From assembly GCA_944345045.1 (NCBI GenBank), contig CALVMI010000006.1, positions 1-5,282 on the forward strand: 5,282 bases of DNA. The letters run 5' to 3'. The position numbers were made by a program, and so were the translations under genes. The first letter of the stretch is position 1, and each line of letters starts with the position of its first letter. Source of the stretch: an uncultured Bacilli bacterium. GTDB lineage: Bacteria; Bacillota_I; Bacilli_A; RF39; UBA660. This document shows, one piece after another, positions 1 through 5,282 of the stretch. The notes under the pieces were generated by a model. That model searched no databases, had not been told where the DNA came from, and saw nothing but the letters and a program-made list of their open reading frames with translations.

Positions 1-65
1 AAACAGAACAAAACGCAACAGAAAAAGGAGAAAAAGTTGACAAAATTAAAAGCTTATGGTTCTAA
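1..65 (+). other. Possible 3' end of an upstream gene
   Basis: Two forward frames are open from the window edge. One ends with TAA at 63-65, with a tail reading ...KVDKIKSLWF. The other ends with TAA at 70-72, with a very Lys/Gln-rich tail. Either could be the C-terminus of a gene that starts outside the window, but about 20 codons in A-rich DNA are weak evidence. No family can be named from so short a tail. An 8-bp inverted repeat (49-56 with 63-70, 6-nt loop) overlaps the stop codons. It lacks a following T-run, so it is a poor terminator. Confidence 0.22.
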
Positions 66-202
66 GCTTTAAGTTACTTAATATATTCAAAAAAATGTCA
101 AACTACGGAACTAAAAAATGACGAAGAAATATAGTTAATATTAAATCCATCTGAAGAAAATTAACTAAAAAGATATATTTAGTAAGTAAATATTGTTAAT
201 GA
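66..202. other. AT-rich intergenic region, no gene seen
   Basis: This stretch upstream of the adhesin promoter is extremely AT-rich and has frequent stops in all frames. I see no ribosome binding site followed by a start, no clear operator palindrome and no repeat array. It is best read as plain intergenic DNA that may carry upstream promoter elements: A/T tracts lie at 109-117 and 154-185. Confidence 0.55.
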
Positions 203-231
203 TTGACGTTATGGGAAAAATATGGTATAAT
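203..231 (+). promoter_or_regulatory. Sigma-A promoter for the adhesin gene
   Basis: The -35 box is TTGACG at 203-208 (5 of 6 consensus bases) and the -10 box is a perfect TATAAT at 226-231, with a 17-bp spacer. A TG dinucleotide at 223-224, one base before the -10 box, makes it an extended -10 promoter. Transcription should begin near 238-239, leaving a leader of about 107 nt before the start at 346. Such a close match suggests strong basal transcription. I see no clear repressor palindrome overlapping it. Confidence 0.85.
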
Positions 232-238
232 AAAATAG

Positions 239-332
239 GTTACATAATTATTATACGTTAAAAGTTTTGTAAAAAGGGGGTTAAAACATCAAAAAATAGA
301 AGCTATAAACAAAGTTGGTATCAAATGACAAC
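239..332 (+). promoter_or_regulatory. 5' leader of the adhesin mRNA
   Basis: The predicted leader is about 100 nt long and AT-rich, with one conspicuous run of five G at 276-280. It could form a weak stem between GTTTT (264-268) and AAAAC (283-287). It does not match any riboswitch or T-box pattern I recognise. The G-run resembles a Shine-Dalgarno sequence but no ATG, GTG or TTG follows at a useful distance. The leader has no demonstrable regulatory role from sequence alone. Confidence 0.35.
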
Positions 333-339
333 AAGGAGG
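333..339 (+). promoter_or_regulatory. Ribosome binding site deciding the adhesin start
   Basis: AAGGAGG at 333-339 sits 6 nt before the ATG at 346. An earlier in-frame ATG at 325 has no Shine-Dalgarno sequence ahead of it, and this site lies inside the extra codons. The seven extra residues would also put MTTRRTN in front of a textbook signal peptide. The start at 346 is therefore preferred. Confidence 0.9.
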
Positions 340-345
340 ACAAAC

Positions 346-3300
346 ATGAAACGTTTAAAGAAAATCATTTCAATCCTGATGACTACCATAATGGTAGCTT
401 CTACTTCATTAGCAGCTTTTGCTGATGGCAAAACCAATAATGACGATTTGACAATTGGTTCGTCGACAACAGTTGAAACTGAAGAACTGACAATTGGTTC
501 ATCTGGCACATCTGAACCATCACTTGAGTTGTATTCATCACCAGAAGATGAAAAAGAGGAAAAAGATGGTGAAATCAGTTGGACTCAAAAGGGAGAATTT
601 CCTTTTGTGACAGAAGTCAGAATTTCAGATGAAAACGGTGTACCGATAGCAAATCCAAGTTTTGACAGAGACCAAAAAATCAATTTGGATTTCTATTTTA
701 AAATTCCAAACTCGGAAATTGTAAAGATGGGTGACATGTTTACAATAGAAATTCCAAAGGGGTTTGAACTTGTTGGAAACATTTCTGAACAAGAAATAGG
801 ACCAGCAGTTGATGCTACTTGGGAAGTAGTAGATGGAGTCATAACCATAAGATTTTATGAATCTCTGGATACTTTGTCCAATGTAAGTGGTTATATGTCC
901 ATAGGATGCTGGTTTGAAAAGGATTCTCAGCTTGGGGCAGATGGAGAAGACATTGTCTTCGAAATTGCTGGTAACACATTTGTAGTACCAGTGTACAAAG
1001 AAGACGTTCCTGACTGTGTGACGGCAAAGGTTGAAAAAAACGGAACATACGATGCTAGCAAGCGTGAAGTTACCTGGACAATCAAGGTAATTCCAGAACC
1101 AAAAAACTCTATTTTAGATGGAGTTTTGGTAAAAGATACTTGGGATTCATATCTTGAGTATGTACCAAATACATTTAAAGTAGATGGATCTTTGATTTCA
1201 GATAGTGAAATCGAATTGATTGAAAATGGTTTTGAATATACCATGACAGAAGGAAAAGCGGGGACAAAATTAATCACGTACAAAACATACGTGAAGGATT
1301 TCTTCTATACCTCAGGAGAAAATTTGGTAGCCAATAAAGTTGCTGCTTTTATGCCAGAAGGGGAACAAGCATCAGAAGCCGAAGCCACTGTAAGTATTGT
1401 AAATAATGCAATCAGTAAAAAGATTGTTAAATACAATGCAATAACGGGAATCCTGTCTTGGGAAGTCAAAGTAAACTCAAGCAAACTGCATCTTGCAAAT
1501 GCTTCTGTTGTTGACATTTTCCCACATGGTACCGAAATTCTTACAGATACAATCAAGCTGAATGGTGTGTCCTATAATCAGTTTGAAATGACAGAAGGCA
1601 AACTTGTTGTAAACCTCGGGGAAATCACTACAGAAATGTCGTTAACATACGATATGCGTGTTACAGACTGGAGTAAATTCACAGTAGATGGTGGATATTA
1701 TGTTCAAAATGTAGCCGAACTGTATGATGAACAAAACAAGATTGGCGAAACAGTAGGTGAAGCTTGGATTGGTGTAGGCACGGGAAATATTCCTGTTAAC
1801 AAAACAGGTAAAGTAAAGGTAAACAATGTCTACGGCCAATATATAGAATGGGTAATTTATATTAATGATCCAAGTTCACTTGATTATCAGAAATTGGATG
1901 GTGACATTGTCATCAGAGATGTTCTGGAAGAATCTACACTGTTGCCAATGAATTTGGCAGTTACGGCATATTTCCCAGATGGAACACAGGCAACAAAGTA
2001 CATCAGTCCAGAGGATGTAACGGAAGATGGAAAAACAATAACCATAACTATCCCCAAAAATGACATTTTTGGAGATAAGATGATAACACCAGAGTGTTCA
2101 TTTACAATCTGGTATGCATCTCGGATTGATGGTGTTCAGGAAGGAAAATTTAAGAACACTGTTACTGTAACCGTTGGAAACAAAGAAAATAGTGCTACAG
2201 CGGAAGTTGATGTTTCATACAAACAGTCAGATATGATTGCCAAGAAAGGTTCATACAATTATGAAAAAGAAATGTATGAATGGACGATTACCGTCAATTC
2301 AGGTAAACAGGCAATTTTAAATCCTAAGGTCATTGATAATCTGCCAGATGGACATACTCCAGCATATGACTATATCTATGTGAATGGGGAAAAGGTCTCG
2401 TTTGGCGAAAAAACTCTAAGTGGAATTCTTGCAGAGTATGATGGCGAAGTGTTAACAATTTCGATTAATGGACTTATTACGGATACAAAGACCATAAAAA
2501 TCGATACTGTTTCAAACCAGAAAGAAGAGGCTACAGTCAAAAACAGTGCAGTACTCAAATCTGATAATATCAGTGATCTGAGCTGTGAAGCTACTGTAAA
2601 ATACAAACCGTTACCAATTCTGCAGAAAACTACCGATTATGTCAAAGGAGATGTAATCAACTGGAAAGTTCTGATTGCATTAGATCATGATAATTTGGGG
2701 CAATTAACTTTGACAGATCAGTTAAATTCTGGTCTTAGCTTTTCAGAAGACAGTTTGAAAATGTCCATTGCTGATATTCAAAGCAATGGACAAATTGTAC
2801 CTACCTCAGAACAAATTAAGGTGGAATACAATTATGACGATCAAACTGGTATGTTGAAAGTTATTTTACCAAAGGATCTTGACACCCATAAATCTTACGT
2901 ATTGAGTTTTTCTACAGAAATTAGAGATAAGAATCTGACAAATGTGACAAACTCAATTACATTCTGGGGAAGCAGTCTGGACGAGTCCGCTACAAGTAAA
3001 ACGGTGATTTTAAAAACAACGTCGAGCAGTAGCGGAATCACTGGAGAAGCCGGAAGCGTCAAGATTTTAAAACGGGATAAGTCTGACAACAAGCCGCTAA
3101 AAGGTGTTGCATTCCAGCTGCTAAATAGTGACAAAGAAGTTATGGAAAATGTAGGGTGGGCAACAACCAATGAAGACGGAATTGCGGAATTCAAAGACTG
3201 GTTGCGTCTTGAAAATACATATTATATTCAGGAGGTAAGATGCCTGGAAGGATATGTATTTGATGATACTATGTACGAAGTGAAAGCTACAAGTTCTCAA

Positions 3301-3915
3301 AAGGAGATTTTGGTTGAGGTCTTCAATGAAAAGAAGACAGAAAAATTGAACATTCAGGGGCAGAAAACTTGGAGTGACGAAAACAACAAATTAGGTTTGC
3401 GGCCTGAAAAAATTGCCATTAATCTTCTGGCTGATGGCAATAAAATTGACACAGTAGAAGTAACTTCGGAAAATAACTGGACATATGAATTTAGCAATCT
3501 TCCAAAGTATAAAGATGGTACAGCCATCATGTATACAATTTCTGAGGAACCAGTGGATGGTTATACTTCCACAATAGACGGTTACAACGTAGTAAATACG
3601 TTAAACCACTATGATATGGATGAACCACCAGAGAAAGAAAAGGATGATACCAAACCAAATAATAGCTCTTTGGTTGATAAAGATTTTCCAAATAGAGATT
3701 TCCAAATAGAGAATGTAGACAAAGATACACAATATGAGGAAAGCTCTGTTGAAGAAAATCAAATCAACGATGTAGAAACAGAGAAACCCAATACTCAAGG
3801 GAACAAGTACGTACCTAACACAGGTGATTACAGAAATTCAGCAGTAAAGCTTGCAGTACTGACAATGACATTGTCAGCAATAGGCATTGTATTGCTGAAG
3901 CGCAAAAACTTTTAA
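346..3915 (+). CDS. Sortase-anchored multidomain adhesin (Cna/SpaA type)
   Basis: This is a predicted wall-anchored surface protein of 1189 residues, exported by the Sec pathway; its role in attachment to host or partner surfaces is inferred from its architecture. Seen, numbering from 346: a signal peptide (basic KRLKK, hydrophobic core, probable cleavage AFA|DG after residue 26); a low-complexity segment with two LTIGSS copies (27-75); an adhesin-like beta domain containing GDMFTIEIPKGF (about 85-220); five tandem modules with Trp at 244, 372, 502, 646 and 773; a SpaA-like domain (903-994; K909, E963, N994); a CnaB domain (about 1000-1085; K1007, E1067, N1084); an acidic Asp/Glu/Asn linker (about 1090-1154); VPNTG (1156-1160); a hydrophobic helix; and a KRK tail. 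The Lys, Glu/Asp and Asn positions fit known intramolecular isopeptide chemistry. The gene is monocistronic, with its own promoter and terminator. No sortase gene is in the window. The ligand is unknown; a pilus-tip or collagen-binding-like role is possible but unproven. Confidence 0.9.
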   Translation: MKRLKKIISILMTTIMVASTSLAAFADGKTNNDDLTIGSSTTVETEELTIGSSGTSEPSLELYSSPEDEKEEKDGEISWTQKGEFPFVTEVRISDENGVPIANPSFDRDQKINLDFYFKIPNSEIVKMGDMFTIEIPKGFELVGNISEQEIGPAVDATWEVVDGVITIRFYESLDTLSNVSGYMSIGCWFEKDSQLGADGEDIVFEIAGNTFVVPVYKEDVPDCVTAKVEKNGTYDASKREVTWTIKVIPEPKNSILDGVLVKDTWDSYLEYVPNTFKVDGSLISDSEIELIENGFEYTMTEGKAGTKLITYKTYVKDFFYTSGENLVANKVAAFMPEGEQASEAEATVSIVNNAISKKIVKYNAITGILSWEVKVNSSKLHLANASVVDIFPHGTEILTDTIKLNGVSYNQFEMTEGKLVVNLGEITTEMSLTYDMRVTDWSKFTVDGGYYVQNVAELYDEQNKIGETVGEAWIGVGTGNIPVNKTGKVKVNNVYGQYIEWVIYINDPSSLDYQKLDGDIVIRDVLEESTLLPMNLAVTAYFPDGTQATKYISPEDVTEDGKTITITIPKNDIFGDKMITPECSFTIWYASRIDGVQEGKFKNTVTVTVGNKENSATAEVDVSYKQSDMIAKKGSYNYEKEMYEWTITVNSGKQAILNPKVIDNLPDGHTPAYDYIYVNGEKVSFGEKTLSGILAEYDGEVLTISINGLITDTKTIKIDTVSNQKEEATVKNSAVLKSDNISDLSCEATVKYKPLPILQKTTDYVKGDVINWKVLIALDHDNLGQLTLTDQLNSGLSFSEDSLKMSIADIQSNGQIVPTSEQIKVEYNYDDQTGMLKVILPKDLDTHKSYVLSFSTEIRDKNLTNVTNSITFWGSSLDESATSKTVILKTTSSSSGITGEAGSVKILKRDKSDNKPLKGVAFQLLNSDKEVMENVGWATTNEDGIAEFKDWLRLENTYYIQEVRCLEGYVFDDTMYEVKATSSQKEILVEVFNEKKTEKLNIQGQKTWSDENNKLGLRPEKIAINLLADGNKIDTVEVTSENNWTYEFSNLPKYKDGTAIMYTISEEPVDGYTSTIDGYNVVNTLNHYDMDEPPEKEKDDTKPNNSSLVDKDFPNRDFQIENVDKDTQYEESSVEENQINDVETEKPNTQGNKYVPNTGDYRNSAVKLAVLTMTLSAIGIVLLKRKNF
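442..503 (+). repeat. Two-copy LTIGSS repeat just after the signal peptide
   Basis: Two 23-nt copies at 442-464 and 481-503 match at about 19 positions and share a 13-nt exact core (449-461 and 488-500), in register 39 nt apart. They encode DDLTIGSS and EELTIGSS in the Ser/Thr/Glu-rich start of the mature adhesin. The in-frame 13-codon spacing allows the copy number to change without a frameshift. Confidence 0.7.
1006..2979 (+). repeat. Five tandem Ig-like modules within the adhesin
   Basis: Residues from about 222 to 878 form five diverged modules. Each starts with a Lys strand (about K231, K359, K486, K634, K761) and then has a W-x-[IV]-x-[IV]-like strand (W244, W372, W502, W646, W773). 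A V-x-D-like strand follows 18-23 residues later (D264, D390, D525, D664, D791), and the module closes with an Asn strand (N330, N455, N604, N733, N869). Trp-to-Trp spacing is 127-144 residues. The Lys/Asp/Asn set matches the CnaA-type isopeptide triad known from Gram-positive adhesins, so each module is probably a covalently locked stalk domain. The repetition is at protein level; the DNA copies are too diverged to look repeated. Confidence 0.72.
3811..3912 (+). other. Cell-wall sorting signal (VPNTG, helix, basic tail)
   Basis: The adhesin ends with VPNTG (nt 3811-3825), a hydrophobic stretch of about 20 residues and KRKNF. This is the three-part signal recognised by sortase transpeptidases, which cut between Thr and Gly and link the protein to peptidoglycan or to a pilus. 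The first position is Val instead of the usual Leu of LPxTG. Confidence 0.85.
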
Positions 3916-3916
3916 A

Positions 3917-3941
3917 TAGTCGTTATAACGGCTAAATAACG
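3917..3941. repeat. Small inverted repeat after the adhesin stop codon
   Basis: CGTTATAACG at 3921-3930 is a perfect 10-bp palindrome, and the flanks extend the symmetry to 3917-3934 with one G-T pair. ATAACG recurs at 3936-3941, so CGTTAT at 3921-3926 could pair with either copy. It may help 3' end folding or processing together with the terminator just downstream; this is inference. Confidence 0.4.
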
Positions 3942-3942
3942 T

Positions 3943-3978
3943 AAAAGGAGCTCTCAAAATGAGAGCTCCTTTTTATTT
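3943..3978 (+). terminator. Rho-independent terminator of the adhesin gene
   Basis: A perfect 13-bp stem (3943-3955 with 3961-3973) with a GGAGCTCTC core and a 5-nt AAAAT loop is followed by a T-rich run to 3978. It begins 27 nt after the adhesin stop codon. On the opposite strand the same hairpin is followed by only a short T-run, so it could also stop transcripts of the converging suf operon, though less certainly. Confidence 0.92.
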
Positions 3979-4071
3979 AATATAAATTTTGGTATAAAAT
4001 TAATAGTACTTATAGTTTCAATAATAAGTTACCTAGTATGAAAAATATTATACTTAATAATTTATAATACT

Positions 4072-4773
4072 CTATTTTAAAAATCCGTTAATGATTTGTT
4101 CTTCTGATTCTTGTTCTGTAAGTCCAAGTGTCATAAGTTTTATAAGTTGATCACCGGCAATTTTTCCGATAGCAGCTTCATGAATAAGATTAGCATCAAG
4201 ATTGTTTGCAACAATTTCAGGAGTAGATGTGACTTTAGCTTGATTCATTAAAATAGCATCACATTCTACATGTCCAAAACATTTAGTATTTCCAATTACT
4301 TTAGAAATAAATTCTTGGGATGAATTATCCTTAGCTACAGAGCGTGAAGTAACATGGGTACTTGAATTTTCACCGTTTAGATTTACTTCAAAACTTGTTT
4401 TTGCTGTTTGAGTACCATGAGTCATCAATCTTTCCGTAATAACAAGGTTTGTATCATCTTCTAAATTAGCTATGGTATTTCTAATAGTAGAATCTACACC
4501 TTTTATTTGAACTGTTTCCATTTCAAAAGAAGATCCTTTTTTTTGATGAATTATTGTTTGAGGGTTTAAAATATGTACACTTTCATTTTTAGTATTTTCT
4601 TTAATTATAATATCAATACCTGGTTTATTTTTTTTAGAAATAATTTCTATATTACTAGTAGAATTTCTAGCAATTCCATGACCGTTTTTTCTTATATTGT
4701 ATGCACCAATAGGTACTTTTTCTATATCCGCAATTTCTTTTAATATATGTTTTTCTATAGGATTTAGTTCCAT
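4072..4773 (-). CDS. sufB: SufB/SufD-family Fe-S assembly scaffold, internally shortened
   Basis: This 233-residue cytoplasmic protein belongs to the SufB/SufD family, which works with SufC to build Fe-S clusters. Its N-terminus (IEKHILKEIADIEKVPIGAYNIRKNG) and C-terminal core match the compact clostridial/archaeal form: GVDST (92-96), RLMTHGTQTA (115-124), RSVAKD (144-149), CFGHVECDAILM (165-176) and IHEAAIGKIAGDQLIKLMTLGLTE (197-220), ending at NGFLK. C171 and E199 align with the essential Cys405 and Glu434 of E. coli SufB. Family members of this type are, as I recall, about 300-310 residues long. Here NESVH (63-67) runs directly into ILNPQTII (68-75), and the roughly 75-80 residues normally between them are absent without a frameshift. 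The gene starts one base after the sufC stop (TAA-T-ATG), with AGGAGGT at 4790-4784 inside sufC, so the two are probably translationally coupled. It may be a working short variant, a recently damaged gene or an assembly artefact. Family assignment is secure; activity is uncertain. Confidence 0.88.
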   Translation of the reverse strand: MELNPIEKHILKEIADIEKVPIGAYNIRKNGHGIARNSTSNIEIISKKNKPGIDIIIKENTKNESVHILNPQTIIHQKKGSSFEMETVQIKGVDSTIRNTIANLEDDTNLVITERLMTHGTQTAKTSFEVNLNGENSSTHVTSRSVAKDNSSQEFISKVIGNTKCFGHVECDAILMNQAKVTSTPEIVANNLDANLIHEAAIGKIAGDQLIKLMTLGLTEQESEEQIINGFLK

Positions 4774-4774
4774 A

Positions 4775-5282
4775 TTACTTATTACCTCCTAAATGATTTA
4801 AACGAGAACAACTGCTATTAGTTGTCAATATTAAAGGTAAAATTTCTTCTTTTTTACCATAATTTTTTATCATTCCATTACTTAATAAAACAATTTCATC
4901 TGCTATAGATAATAATTTTTCTTGATGAGAAATTACTACAATTGAATTTTGCATTTGGTTATGCATTTTTTCAAATACTTGAATTAAATTGTTAAAACTC
5001 CAAATATCTATTCCAGCTTCAGGTTCGTCAAAAATTGTAAATTTTGATTTTTTGGCTTCTAACATAGCAATTTCTATTCTTTTTAATTCTCCACCAGAAA
5101 GACTATCATTAATTTCTCTATTAATATATTCTTTGGCACATAGTCCAACATCTGAAAGATAATCACATGCTTCGGAAAATTTTATTTTATTTCTAGTAGC
5201 TAACTCAATTAAATCTTTAACCGTCAATCCTTTAAATTTAACAGGTTGTTGAAAAGCAAATCCAATTCCTAAATTTGCCCTT
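4775..5282 (-). CDS. sufC: SufC-type ABC ATPase, 5' end outside the window
   Basis: This is the ATPase of the SUF Fe-S assembly complex, a soluble ABC protein that binds SufB/SufD rather than a membrane permease. The frame is open to the window edge, giving 168 visible residues. The in-window TTG at 5227 is not the true start, because coding continues upstream as ANLGIGFAFQQPVKFKG, the Q-loop region (QQ at 5246-5251). Also visible are the ABC signature LSGGE (5087-5101), Walker B with FTIFDEPE (5018-5041), the D-loop EAGID just after it, and the switch His in VVISHQ (4927-4925). The Walker A loop and the start codon must lie beyond 5282. LSGGELKRIEIA and DEPEAGIDIWSF are typical of the clostridial/archaeal SufC branch. 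It is first of the two suf genes in the window and is followed after one base by the SufB-like gene. Confidence 0.92.
   Translation of the reverse strand, partial: RANLGIGFAFQQPVKFKGLTVKDLIELATRNKIKFSEACDYLSDVGLCAKEYINREINDSLSGGELKRIEIAMLEAKKSKFTIFDEPEAGIDIWSFNNLIQVFEKMHNQMQNSIVVISHQEKLLSIADEIVLLSNGMIKNYGKKEEILPLILTTNSSCSRLNHLGGNK
4784..4790 (-). promoter_or_regulatory. Ribosome binding site of the SufB-like gene
   Basis: On the minus strand AGGAGGT runs from 4790 to 4784, within the last codons of sufC, 10 nt before the ATG at 4773-4771. This confirms the start of the SufB-like gene and its coupling to sufC translation. Confidence 0.85.

Noticed and set aside
37..65. TTGACA at 37-42 as the -35 box of a second promoter
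   Set aside because: At 16-18 bp spacing there is no acceptable -10 box (TTCTAA and TCTAAG are poor), and the hexamer lies in a possible coding tail.
49..70. Inverted repeat AAAGCTTA/TAAGCTTT as a terminator
   Set aside because: The stem is AT-rich and no T-run follows, so it does not meet the usual intrinsic terminator pattern.
24..72. AAAGGAG followed by TTG at 37 as a tiny 11-codon gene
   Set aside because: It is too short and too A-rich to separate from chance, and it sits in frame with an open frame from the window edge.
274..300. AAGGGGG in the leader as the ribosome binding site of a leader peptide
   Set aside because: No ATG, GTG or TTG follows at a workable distance; the nearest frame, from ATC, stops after three codons.
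325..345. ATG at 325 as the adhesin start
   Set aside because: It has no ribosome binding site, and the strong AAGGAGG at 333-339 lies downstream of it and serves the ATG at 346.
839..3798. Minus-strand open frames of 65-118 codons inside the adhesin gene
   Set aside because: They overlap a clearly coding frame, lack ribosome binding sites and show no recognisable domains; they are shadows of the sense frame.
4775..5227. SufC starting at TTG 5227 as a complete 150-residue protein
   Set aside because: Coding continues upstream with the conserved Q-loop region (GFAFQQPVKFKG), and a SufC without Walker A could not bind ATP properly; the gene is cut by the window edge.

Overview
The window looks like a piece of a low-GC Gram-positive (Firmicutes/Clostridia-type, probably anaerobic) chromosome. 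Three things support this: a sortase-type cell-wall sorting signal, perfect AGGAGG ribosome binding sites, and a SufC-SufB pair of the compact type common in Clostridia and archaea. The genus cannot be fixed from the sequence alone; peptoniphilaceae-like anaerobic cocci are one possibility.

Layout. Bases 1-345 are AT-rich and hold at most the last codons of an upstream gene. A very good sigma-A promoter at 203-231 is followed by a leader of about 107 nt and a strong ribosome binding site at 333-339. Bases 346-3915 (+) encode one large surface protein of 1189 residues. It has a signal peptide, an N-terminal adhesin-like domain, five tandem modules of about 130 residues with a recurring Lys/Trp/Asp/Asn pattern typical of isopeptide-stabilised Ig-like domains, a SpaA-like domain, a CnaB domain, an acidic linker and a VPNTG wall-anchoring signal. 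A 13-bp hairpin terminator lies at 3943-3978.

On the opposite strand, converging on the adhesin, lie a SufB/SufD-family gene (4072-4773) and, immediately upstream of it, a SufC-type ABC ATPase gene (4775 to the window edge, 5' end missing). They are separated by one base and form an operon for Fe-S cluster assembly.

The adhesin and the suf pair are functionally unrelated neighbours; the adhesin also looks richer in GC than the suf genes, which fits an accessory gene beside a housekeeping locus. The most notable observation is that the SufB-like protein seems to lack, in frame, about 75-80 residues of the central part of the family's beta-helix, while its N-terminal segment and its catalytic C-terminal region are well conserved. 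I see no CRISPR array, tRNA, rRNA or insertion sequence, and no evidence of an entirely new system.
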